Positions 41,886-49,752 of a stretch of 64,000 bases of DNA are shown here, piece by piece. The notes beneath the pieces are model-generated. The model did no database searches. It was given only the letters and a program-made list of their open reading frames with translations, and was not told the origin of the DNA. Where the stretch lies: contig NZ_JPRM01000001.1 of the NCBI RefSeq assembly GCF_000737695.1, forward strand, positions 241,390-305,389, in the 5' to 3' direction. The stretch's first letter is position 1. The number at the start of each line of letters is the position of its first letter. The translations under genes and the position numbers were made by a program. Origin of the DNA: Flavobacterium hydatis (GTDB taxonomy: Bacteria; Bacteroidota; Bacteroidia; Flavobacteriales; Flavobacteriaceae).

Positions 41886-42932
41886 ATGATTGAAGATAAA
41901 AACCCACAACGTACCAGTATAGCACAACTAGGCGAATTTGGTCTAATTGAGCACTTAACACGAAACTTTGATGTTACTCAAGAATCTACTTTAAAAAGTA
42001 TTGGCGATGATGCTGCTGTATTAGATTTTAAGGACAAGAAAGTTGTTGTTTCTACCGATTTATTAATCGAAGGTGTCCATTTTGATTTGGCATATATGCC
42101 GTTAAAGCATTTGGGATACAAAGCTGTAGTGGTAAATATTTCAGATATTTGTGCCATGAATGCAAAACCTACACAAATAACTATTTCTGTGGCTGTTTCT
42201 AATCGTTTTCCTTTAGAGGCTTTAGAAGAATTATTTGCAGGGATTACTCATGCTGCCAAAGAATATAATGTAGACGTTATTGGTGGTGACACTACTTCAT
42301 CTCAAAAAGGATTAATTATTAGCATTACTGCTATTGGTGAAGCAGACGAAAACGAAATTGTATATCGTAATGGTGCCAAACAAACTGATTTATTGGTTGT
42401 AACTGGTGACATTGGAGCTGCTTATATGGGATTACAGGTTTTAGAGAGAGAAAAACAAGTTTTTCAGGTAAATCCTAATTCGCAACCAGATTTAGATGCT
42501 TATACTTATTTAATAGAACGCCAATTAAAGCCTGAAGCTCGCAAAGATGTTCGTACTTTATTACATGCCTTAGAGATTAAACCAACATCTATGATTGATA
42601 TTTCAGACGGATTATCATCTGAGATTATTCATTTATGTAAACAATCAAAAGTAGGTTGTAACTTATACGAAGATAAATTACCATTAGATCCACAATTTAT
42701 AAGTGTTTGCGAAGAATTTAATATCGATAGTACAACTGTAGCTATTAATGGTGGTGAGGATTACGAATTACTTTTTACTATTGCGATGGAAGATTTTGAA
42801 AAGATAAAAGCAAATCCAAACTTCTCGATTATTGGTCATATGACGCAAGAAAGTGAAGGGATTCACTTAGTAACTCGTGCTAATACAAAAATCGCTTTAA
42901 AAGCCCGCGGATGGGACGCTTTAAGCGAATAA
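41886..42932 (+). CDS. thiL: Thiamine-monophosphate kinase
   Basis: 348 residues. Phosphorylates thiamine monophosphate to the diphosphate cofactor. The opening SIAQLGEFGLIEHL, IGDDAAVLD (near residue 39, metal and ATP binding), VSTDLLIEGVHFD and the DVIGGDTTSSQKG segment (near 132) are the ThiL family motifs, and IDISDGLSSEI lies near 236. It is monocistronic with a perfect palindromic terminator downstream. Confidence 0.95.
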   Translation: MIEDKNPQRTSIAQLGEFGLIEHLTRNFDVTQESTLKSIGDDAAVLDFKDKKVVVSTDLLIEGVHFDLAYMPLKHLGYKAVVVNISDICAMNAKPTQITISVAVSNRFPLEALEELFAGITHAAKEYNVDVIGGDTTSSQKGLIISITAIGEADENEIVYRNGAKQTDLLVVTGDIGAAYMGLQVLEREKQVFQVNPNSQPDLDAYTYLIERQLKPEARKDVRTLLHALEIKPTSMIDISDGLSSEIIHLCKQSKVGCNLYEDKLPLDPQFISVCEEFNIDSTTVAINGGEDYELLFTIAMEDFEKIKANPNFSIIGHMTQESEGIHLVTRANTKIALKARGWDALSE

Positions 42933-42950
42933 TGACGTATATATCCATAA

Positions 42951-42978
42951 AAAAAGACATCTAATTAGATGTCTTTTT
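42951..42978. terminator. Bidirectional palindromic terminator between thiL and the response regulator
   Basis: A perfect 28-bp palindrome of AAAAAGACATCTAA and its complement; A and T runs on both ends. Confidence 0.85.
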
Positions 42979-42982
42979 TATT

Positions 42983-43675
42983 TTATAGAAGGTCTTTGTT
43001 TCTAGCTTCGTGTACTAAATCATCATCTGTACCATCTTTTACATTTAGTAATCCTTTTAAATTTTCTATTCTTCTTATCGTTGCCTTCAAAGAAATAGGA
43101 ATGTAATGTGGCATTTCGTCTGTCTTAGTTCCTTTGGATAAATGAAAAAGAATCTGTTCATCAATCTGATCAATTTCTATGGAGTCTTTAGGTGATTTAT
43201 CTAACATTTCGATAACCGACTGACTGTAATAAGTACTTTTTTTCATCACTTTATCAAATGCAAATAACAATTCATCAAATGTTAGATCATTTTTTATGAT
43301 TAGTCCTCTCGGATTTATTGTTCTAATGATTGTTTTTATTTTAAGTAATTCAGTGTACATCGTTAGCAAAATTATTTTACAATTTGGCATGTGCTCCATA
43401 ATTAGCTTTGCTAAATCTTCTCCCGAATATATTTCCTTTTCTTCATAAGCAGGCATACTTATATCTAAAAATGCAATATCAAAACTTGCTATTGTAGGAT
43501 CCATAATAACCTCGTAACCCGATTTACAATCTTTGGCTTGCGTAATTAAAAATTCGTACTCTTTGGGGTTATATCTCGTAATCGCATTTTTATACCCTTC
43601 GATTATAAAAGGATGATCATCTACTATTAATATGTTATTCTTGATTATTTCCACTGGAGTTTTATCAGTTGTCAT
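42983..43675 (-). CDS. Response regulator
   Basis: 230 residues. A receiver domain (about 13-140) has the acidic pair Asp19/Asp20, the phospho-acceptor Asp71 (FLDISMP) and Lys at LIIKND near residue 118. The C-terminal part (about 160-225) is a small helical DNA-binding region of LuxR/FixJ-like size, but the helix-turn-helix is divergent (IPISLKATIRRIENLKGLL). It overlaps the 3' end of the histidine kinase gene by 11 bp, which marks it as the kinase's partner. Confidence 0.85.
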   Translation of the reverse strand: MTTDKTPVEIIKNNILIVDDHPFIIEGYKNAITRYNPKEYEFLITQAKDCKSGYEVIMDPTIASFDIAFLDISMPAYEEKEIYSGEDLAKLIMEHMPNCKIILLTMYTELLKIKTIIRTINPRGLIIKNDLTFDELLFAFDKVMKKSTYYSQSVIEMLDKSPKDSIEIDQIDEQILFHLSKGTKTDEMPHYIPISLKATIRRIENLKGLLNVKDGTDDDLVHEARNKDLL

Positions 43676-45722
43676 TATGCTGAAGGTTTATTTTTTGATC
43701 AATTGGAATTTTAATTGTTATAACTGTTCCATCCGCTTTATTCGATTTTATATCTACGGTTCCATCGCATTCTTTTACTCGATAGAAAATATTTTGCAAA
43801 CCTATCCCTTTTTTGGTTCTATTTACATTAAATCCTACTCCATCATCACTTATCAATAACGATAAATGATTTACCTCATTTTTAAGCTCTATTTTTATTG
43901 TTTCGGCATGGGCATATTTATTACAATTTTGCAATGCTTCCTGAATTATTCTATACAGATTAATTTTAATCGAGTTACTCACCAAATCCCATCTAATACT
44001 TGAATCGATTGCCGATATTAATTTTGATTTAAAAGTAGCTCTTTGGTTTTCTAACAACTTATCGATAATTACGACAAAATTATTAATCAATTCCGATTTC
44101 TCTTTATTTAAATCATGCGAAATTTCGCGAATATCTTGCTCAATTTCTTTTAAATCTGATAAATATTTTTTGCGTTTTACAGCAGCTGTCGGATCATCTA
44201 CTTTATCCAAACTGTCTAAACTTATCCTAACTCCAAACATTCTTCCTAAAACACCGTCGTGCAAGTCTTGAGCTACCTTTTTTTTCTCTTTAATTCGTAT
44301 CCCCTCAATTACGTTTTGTTGCGAAATCATTAGGTTATATATATCCTCATTGGCAACCTGTTGCTGTTGTTTAAAAAGTAGTTCTCTATTTTTGGCCTTT
44401 TGTGTCATATAAACATAAAAAAAGAGCGCTAATAAAGTACATATACTAAAAACATACATCAATGTTCTGTTCTGGATATTTAAACTCGTATTTTCATCTT
44501 TTATTTCATTTGTTTCGTATTCAATTCGAGAAAATTTTTCTCCCATTTTTCTTTCTGCCTTTTGAACTCTCTCGTTTATCTGAATATATTCTTTAGAGTA
44601 AGCCGATGCTTTTTCTGGATCTACAAGTGCAATTTGCTTAAGAACTTCGAGTGTATTTCTTGGCTTATTAGAGCTTCTGGATAACTTAAGTGCCTGCTCT
44701 GAATAATCTATCGCTTTTAAGGTATCTTTCTTGTAAGCGTAGTATTCGGATAAATGAATTTTATTTAATATAATTCCAGATGTCAAATTTAAACTATCTC
44801 TAATTTTTAAAGCCTGATAAAATTGTTCTGGCATTCCCTCAGTTTCATTTAGCTTAAATTTAGAATATGCCAAATTATCTAGCAACATTGCATATAAGGT
44901 TGCACTATCTTTAAACAATCTCTTTTGATCCAATCCTTTTTGAAAATAAACTTTTGCTTGTTTATAATTACGCATCTTTAGATAAACAAATCCAACATTG
45001 TTTAAAGAAGTAGCTCTTAGCTGAAGTCCAGATGGAACAGTTTTATCATCAATTGTCAATAATGCTTTATTATGAAACTCTAAAGCTTTGTTATATTCTT
45101 CTCGTTCATTATATAATATACCTAAAAGGTTATAGGAGTTATAAAATAAATCATTTACATTCTTCTGCTGCTTTAAAATCCTTAGAACTTTAAAAACTGT
45201 TATTTCACTTTCAAAAAGATCACCTTCATTGTATTGAAGATTTGCTTTACTTAAAAAAGTTTTAGCAAGATTGTTTTCATCATTAATTCGAAGATATACT
45301 TTCTCAGCCTTATAATAATTCATAAAAGCACTATCCGAAATTGATTTTGAACTATAATAATCGCCTAAATAAGTATAGGCTTTTGCCATATGAACAGAAT
45401 CATTGCTATTTCTTGACCGTTCTAATATTAACTTTGTGGTTTCTTTGTACGCATCCCAATCACTCATATTATAATAGCGATTGGCAACCTTAAATAGATT
45501 TACTTTATTAAGCGAATCATCTTTTTCGTTTATAATGATAAAAAATGCTTTTTTATTATACTCTTGTTTATCCTTAAATGATAGACTGTCATCATTTGCT
45601 AATCTTAGATAAGTAGAAAGACTATCCAAAGTGGAAGTTTCGTTTTTATCTTCTATGTCTTTTTTGGTACAACCAAAAAAAACAACAAATAATAAGAGTA
45701 ATATAGCGTAGGTTTTTTTCAA
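43665..45722 (-). CDS. TPR-containing sensor histidine kinase (lipoprotein signal)
   Basis: 685 residues. A lipoprotein-type signal ends at FFGC (Cys18). Residues about 80-385 form a tetratricopeptide array, probably periplasmic; a transmembrane helix spans about 421-439; then a coiled coil and a HisKA_3-type dimerisation domain with His488 (AQDLHDGVLGR). The HATPase domain (about 570-675) shows the N box (IIQEALQNCNKYAHA) and DDGVGF followed by GIGLQNI. Such TPR-HisKA_3 proteins are common in Bacteroidota. The signal peptide with Cys is unusual for a protein that also has a TM segment. Confidence 0.9.
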   Translation of the reverse strand: MKKTYAILLLLFVVFFGCTKKDIEDKNETSTLDSLSTYLRLANDDSLSFKDKQEYNKKAFFIIINEKDDSLNKVNLFKVANRYYNMSDWDAYKETTKLILERSRNSNDSVHMAKAYTYLGDYYSSKSISDSAFMNYYKAEKVYLRINDENNLAKTFLSKANLQYNEGDLFESEITVFKVLRILKQQKNVNDLFYNSYNLLGILYNEREEYNKALEFHNKALLTIDDKTVPSGLQLRATSLNNVGFVYLKMRNYKQAKVYFQKGLDQKRLFKDSATLYAMLLDNLAYSKFKLNETEGMPEQFYQALKIRDSLNLTSGIILNKIHLSEYYAYKKDTLKAIDYSEQALKLSRSSNKPRNTLEVLKQIALVDPEKASAYSKEYIQINERVQKAERKMGEKFSRIEYETNEIKDENTSLNIQNRTLMYVFSICTLLALFFYVYMTQKAKNRELLFKQQQQVANEDIYNLMISQQNVIEGIRIKEKKKVAQDLHDGVLGRMFGVRISLDSLDKVDDPTAAVKRKKYLSDLKEIEQDIREISHDLNKEKSELINNFVVIIDKLLENQRATFKSKLISAIDSSIRWDLVSNSIKINLYRIIQEALQNCNKYAHAETIKIELKNEVNHLSLLISDDGVGFNVNRTKKGIGLQNIFYRVKECDGTVDIKSNKADGTVITIKIPIDQKINLQHNDN

Positions 45723-45742
45723 TAGTCTTTTTGGGTTTTAAT

Positions 45743-45750
45743 CAAAAATA
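45743..45750 (-). promoter_or_regulatory. -7 box (TATTTTTG) for the histidine kinase
   Basis: On the minus strand TATTTTTG lies 20 bp before the start, downstream of the terminator of the preceding small gene. Confidence 0.5.
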
Positions 45751-45768
45751 CTAAAACTATAGATACAA

Positions 45769-45800
45769 AAAAAGGCTGTCATTTTTTTGACAGCCTTTTT
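45769..45800 (-). terminator. Intrinsic terminator after the small secreted-protein gene
   Basis: AAAAAGGCTGTCA pairs perfectly with TGACAGCCTTTTT around a 6-nt loop. It separates the small gene's transcript from the kinase promoter. Confidence 0.85.
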
Positions 45801-45823
45801 ACTCTTATTTAAACTATTTTATT

Positions 45824-46063
45824 TTAGTCAATTTTCTTATTATTACTAATTGATTGGCTATCAGAACCAAATCCACCTAAATTAGTACCTACAGAATAAA
45901 TGTCTACTTTCTTATCCTGACCTACTTTTTGTCCACCTCCGTCGATAGGCAATATTGCACTATGTACTGTGTCTGTTGAAATTGTTGTTGTTTCTGTTGT
46001 AGTAAAAGAAGTTGCTACTAATACTAAAGAAAATAATGCGATTGTTGTGAATGACTTTTTCAT
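45824..46063 (-). CDS. Small secreted protein of unknown function
   Basis: 79 residues with a signal peptide (MKKSFTTIALFSLVLVATSF). The mature part of roughly 55 residues is Thr/Ser/Gly-rich with TTTETTTISTDTV followed by DGGGQKVGQDKK and GGFGSDSQSISNNKK. No cysteine and no recognisable domain. It stands between a LytTR regulator gene and a histidine kinase gene, with its own terminator. The reading is supported by the signal sequence and terminator, but coding of such a short gene remains probable rather than certain. Confidence 0.6.
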   Translation of the reverse strand: MKKSFTTIALFSLVLVATSFTTTETTTISTDTVHSAILPIDGGGQKVGQDKKVDIYSVGTNLGGFGSDSQSISNNKKID

Positions 46064-46238
46064 GATCTGGGGATTTTTATTGTTAGTATTTTTTTACGTT
46101 TTTAATGACCGCTTATTGCTAAATCATGGTGTAAAATTAGTACTGTAATCCCCTTTTCAACTCTCTAAAAAGGCTTATATGGTGGAATGCTACCAAATGG
46201 TAGTGTACGTAGGCCAAATACGTGTAAATACTTAGTTG

Positions 46239-47054
46239 CTAGACTTCTATATAGTTTCCATTAGCAAATTCGGCAATTATTATCTCTACATTTCTTTTGT
46301 AGGTCTTAGAAAATGGTAGTTTTTTTGTAGAGTTTTTTATGTAACACACTGAGTTTCCAGTATGTATCCTGGCAATATGATTTCTATTGATGATATAACT
46401 GTTATGTATGCGTATAAAAGGGTGTAATAAAATAGCTTCAAAATATTTTAATGTTTTAAAAGCTGTGATCATTTCTCCAGTGTTCAAATAAATATCGGTC
46501 GAATTATTATCTGCTTGGATATAGGTAATATCTCTAGCCTGAATGTAACGATAATCACCATACGACTTAACACATAATACTAAGGATTGATTTATTTTTT
46601 GTACCTCAATTGCATCTCCTTTGAGTGAAGCTTTAAAATCCTGAACGGTTTGATTGCTAATTAAATTTACTTCATGACTTGGCCACTCTAGTTTTAAAAT
46701 GGTTTTGAGTAAATCTGCTCGTTTAAGTGGTTTTATCAAATAATCCATTACGCCAAACTTAATCGCATCAAAAGCAAAATCTTTTTTGGTTGTTGTAATA
46801 ATAACTTTAGGAACTATACGCAAATAATGATAAAGCTCATTTATAAACGATAGCGAAAGATTACTCGTAATATCATTTGGGTCTATTTCGAGAAATATAA
46901 TATTTGGATTATGTTCTAAAACTAAATTTAATCCTTGCTGATATGTATTTGCAATAGCAACGAAAATGAGCTCTGAAAAACCATCTGCTAATTCCTTGGT
47001 TTTTAGAACACTTTCTTGATTATCATCAATAATAATGTATGAATAATTTTTCAA
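46239..47054 (-). CDS. LytTR family response regulator with degenerate receiver
   Basis: 271 residues. A receiver-like domain (about 5-125) retains Asp10/Asp11 and a Lys at LIKP near residue 106, but the phospho-acceptor position reads FLEIDP, with Glu56 where Asp is expected. A LytTR DNA-binding domain follows (about 155-260), with ITYIQADNNSTDIYL and HPFIRIHNSYIINRNHI. LytTR proteins bind direct repeats in promoters. With a Glu in place of Asp the receiver may be locked or signal-independent. No cognate kinase is adjacent. Confidence 0.88.
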   Translation of the reverse strand: MKNYSYIIIDDNQESVLKTKELADGFSELIFVAIANTYQQGLNLVLEHNPNIIFLEIDPNDITSNLSLSFINELYHYLRIVPKVIITTTKKDFAFDAIKFGVMDYLIKPLKRADLLKTILKLEWPSHEVNLISNQTVQDFKASLKGDAIEVQKINQSLVLCVKSYGDYRYIQARDITYIQADNNSTDIYLNTGEMITAFKTLKYFEAILLHPFIRIHNSYIINRNHIARIHTGNSVCYIKNSTKKLPFSKTYKRNVEIIIAEFANGNYIEV

Positions 47055-47109
47055 TGCTTTTGTTGGTTTAGTGGTATTATTTTACAAGAAACGAACTGAT
47101 AATTATATG

Positions 47110-47138
47110 CAAATTTATCTTCTTCATTGGAATTTCAA
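47110..47138 (-). promoter_or_regulatory. Promoter of the LytTR gene
   Basis: On the minus strand TTG (47136-47138), 18 bp, TAAATTTG (47110-47117). The implied leader is about 50 nt. Beyond this box, the gap up to 47340 is AT-rich without an evident gene. Confidence 0.55.
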
Positions 47139-47343
47139 CAATAAAATCTTAATTTTAGCTTTAATTAAGCAATTAAATTTACATATTTCCTTTTTTTAAA
47201 TATTTTATTGTTAATATATTTCAAACAAATGTTAACACATTCGGATGAAGTGCAAATATATCCGATGAAATGCATAAAATAAAGTCTTGTTCAATATATT
47301 ATCCTCTATTTTTTATCTTTTAAAATATAATTTTTCCAAATAA

Positions 47344-47371
47344 AAAAAGCTTCTCATTTGAGAAGCTTTTT
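47344..47371 (-). terminator. Intrinsic terminator after glyS
   Basis: AAAAAGCTTCTC pairs with GAGAAGCTTTTT around a 4-nt loop, 43 bp downstream of the glyS stop on the minus strand. Confidence 0.85.
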
Positions 47372-47413
47372 CTTATCTTAATTATCGATTACGCTAAGTA
47401 ATCAATTCTTATT

Positions 47414-48955
47414 TTACATTTTCATTAACCAGTTTTTCATCGAAACTTCGTTTTCGATAATTGATCTTAAATCTGCAATAGCTACACGATCTTGTTTCAT
47501 TGTATCTCTATGACGGATTGTAACTGTTTGGTCCTCGATAGTTTGGTGATCAACTGTAATACAAAACGGAGTTCCTAATGCATCTTGTCTTCTATAACGC
47601 CTTCCTACAGCATCTTTTTCATCATACGCTACTGTGAAATCCCATTTTAAATCTTCGATGATTTTTTTAGAAATTTCAGGCAAGCCATCTTTCTTTACCA
47701 ATGGTAAAACTGCTGCTTTTGTTGGTGCTAAAACTGCTGGTAATTTTAATACTGTTCTTGTTGAACCATCTTCTAATGTTTCTTCTTTTAATGAAGTTGC
47801 AAAAACTGCCAAGAACATTCTATCTAATCCTACTGAAGTTTCTACTACATAAGGAACATAGTTTTGATTTAATTCAGCATCAAAATACTGTAGTTTTCTA
47901 CCAGAAAATTCTTCATGCGCTTTTAAATCAAAATCTGTACGAGAGTGAATTCCTTCTAATTCTTTGAATCCAAAAGGGAAGTTAAACTCGATATCTGCAG
48001 CTGCATTAGCATAATGTGCTAATTTTTCGTGGTCATGAAAACGGTAGTTTTCTTTTCCTAAACCTAAAGATAAGTGCCAGTTTAAACGTGTTGTTTTCCA
48101 GTGTTCGTACCATTGCATTTCTTCTCCTGGACGTACAAAGAATTGCATTTCCATTTGTTCAAACTCACGCATACGGAAAATAAATTGTCTTGCAACGATT
48201 TCATTTCTAAACGCTTTTCCTGTTTGTGCAATTCCAAAAGGAACTTTCATTCTTCCTGATTTTTGTACATTCAAGAAGTTAACAAAGATACCTTGTGCGG
48301 TTTCAGGACGTAAATATAAATCCATTGCAGACTCTGCAGATGCACCTAATTTAGTACCAAACATTAAGTTGAATTGCTTTACTTCGGTCCAGTTTCTAGA
48401 TCCAGTTTCTGGATCAGCAATTTCTAGTTCTTCGATTAAAGCTTTAACATCTTCTAAATCTCCATTGCCTAAAGAGCGTCCCAGACGTTCTCTGATTTCT
48501 TTTTCTTTAGCCAAATATTCAATTACTCTGGCATTTGTAGTTACAAATTCCTGCTCATTGAATGCATCTCCAAAACGAGCACTCGCTTTTTCGATTTCTT
48601 TTTTAGCTTTCAGATTTAGCTTTTCAGCATAATCTTCTACCAGAACATCAGCTCTATATCTTTTTTTAGAATCTTTATTATCTATTAACGGGTCATTAAA
48701 GGCATCTACGTGACCTGAAGCTTTCCAGGTTGTTGGATGCATCAATATTGCGGCATCTAAGCCTACAATATTTTCATTCATCTGAACCATTGATTTCCAC
48801 CAATATTCACGGATGTTTTTCTTTAACTCTACTCCGTTTTGCGCGTAATCATATACTGCACTTAAACCATCGTATATTTCGCTCGACGGAAAAATAAATC
48901 CGTACTCTTTTGCGTGCGAAACTACATTCTTAAATAAATCGTCTTGTTTTGCCAT
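47414..48955 (-). CDS. glyS: Glycine--tRNA ligase
   Basis: 513 residues, the single-chain class II type found in Bacteroidota and eukaryotes rather than the alpha2beta2 type. DGLSAVYDYAQNGVELKKNI (near residue 25), LRPETAQGIFVNF (near 222), motif 2 AFRNEIVARQFIFRMREFEQMEMQFF (near 247-272) and the motif 3 ETSVGLDRMFLAV (near 374) are clear. An anticodon-binding domain ends the protein. The -7 box lies only a few bases before the ATG (see separate entry). Confidence 0.96.
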   Translation of the reverse strand: MAKQDDLFKNVVSHAKEYGFIFPSSEIYDGLSAVYDYAQNGVELKKNIREYWWKSMVQMNENIVGLDAAILMHPTTWKASGHVDAFNDPLIDNKDSKKRYRADVLVEDYAEKLNLKAKKEIEKASARFGDAFNEQEFVTTNARVIEYLAKEKEIRERLGRSLGNGDLEDVKALIEELEIADPETGSRNWTEVKQFNLMFGTKLGASAESAMDLYLRPETAQGIFVNFLNVQKSGRMKVPFGIAQTGKAFRNEIVARQFIFRMREFEQMEMQFFVRPGEEMQWYEHWKTTRLNWHLSLGLGKENYRFHDHEKLAHYANAAADIEFNFPFGFKELEGIHSRTDFDLKAHEEFSGRKLQYFDAELNQNYVPYVVETSVGLDRMFLAVFATSLKEETLEDGSTRTVLKLPAVLAPTKAAVLPLVKKDGLPEISKKIIEDLKWDFTVAYDEKDAVGRRYRRQDALGTPFCITVDHQTIEDQTVTIRHRDTMKQDRVAIADLRSIIENEVSMKNWLMKM

Positions 48956-48962
48956 AGTAATG

Positions 48963-48970
48963 CAAAAATA
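48963..48970 (-). promoter_or_regulatory. -7 box (TATTTTTG) close to the glyS start
   Basis: On the minus strand TATTTTTG ends seven bases before the glyS ATG, so the mRNA would have almost no leader. Confidence 0.45.
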
Positions 48971-49025
48971 TAAAAAGTACTTGTAAAAAAAAGAAAAATT
49001 ACAAAGATTGAAGCTTGAATTTCTT

Positions 49026-49033
49026 TATTTTTG
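49026..49033 (+). promoter_or_regulatory. -7 box (TATTTTTG) for comF
   Basis: TATTTTTG fits TAnnTTTG and lies 20 bp before the GTG at 49054; this decides the start against the TTG at 49015. Confidence 0.5.
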
Positions 49034-49053
49034 TAACTAAATTCTTTCTATTT

Positions 49054-49737
49054 GTGTTTAATTACATTATTAACCTATTTTTCCCAAAAGCGTGTGCTGG
49101 ATGTCACTCTTTTTTAATGGCAAATGAAACTATAATTTGTACCATTTGCAGACATGAAATGCCTCTGACTCAATATTATTTAAATCCAAAAAACGAAGCT
49201 TTAAAAAAATTTTATGGAAAAATTGAAGTCGAACACGTTTCTGCTTTTCTTTATTTCAATAAAAAAGGAATTGTACAGGAACTCATTCATAACCTAAAAT
49301 ACAAAGGGCACGAAAATATTGGCACTATGCTTGGCTTTTGGCATGTCGAGGATTTAAAAGAACTGGAACTAGAAACACCTTTTGATATGATTATTCCTGT
49401 TCCTTTGCATCGAAAAAAATTTCACGAAAGAGGCTACAACCAAGTAACAACATTTGGTCATGCTCTTTCTCAAGGTTTACAAATAGATTATAACGATGTT
49501 CTTTTGTTTAGAACCAGATACTCTAAAACTCAATCTAAAAAAAATCTTTTAGGCAGATCAGAAGGTCTTAAAGAAATATTTGATGTTACATTTAATGAAG
49601 ATAACCACAATAAACATTTTTTACTTATTGATGATGTAATTACAACTGGAGCAACACTCGAGGCTTGCTCTCGTGCATTACTAAAAATTCCAGGTGCCAA
49701 AATCAGCATTGTCTGCATGGCAATGGCGCATTCGTAA
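49054..49737 (+). CDS. comF: ComF family phosphoribosyltransferase-like protein
   Basis: 227 residues from GTG at 49054 (MFNYIINLFFPKACAGC). A TTG at 49015 is upstream of the -7 box and so rejected. An N-terminal zinc finger (CAGC and CTIC, residues about 14-38) is followed by a phosphoribosyltransferase-type fold: KKFHERGYNQ (near residue 130) and the PRPP-loop-like LLIDDVITTGATL (near 190). ComF is needed for uptake of single-stranded DNA during transformation in other bacteria. It lies divergently to glyS. Confidence 0.88.
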   Translation: MFNYIINLFFPKACAGCHSFLMANETIICTICRHEMPLTQYYLNPKNEALKKFYGKIEVEHVSAFLYFNKKGIVQELIHNLKYKGHENIGTMLGFWHVEDLKELELETPFDMIIPVPLHRKKFHERGYNQVTTFGHALSQGLQIDYNDVLLFRTRYSKTQSKKNLLGRSEGLKEIFDVTFNEDNHNKHFLLIDDVITTGATLEACSRALLKIPGAKISIVCMAMAHS

Positions 49738-49752
49738 ATTATACTTATATAG

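Noticed and set aside
47634..48632. Plus-strand reading frames opposite glyS
   Set aside because: They are shadows of the glyS codon pattern on the other strand; sequences are low in complexity (runs of Leu or Ser) and lack promoters.
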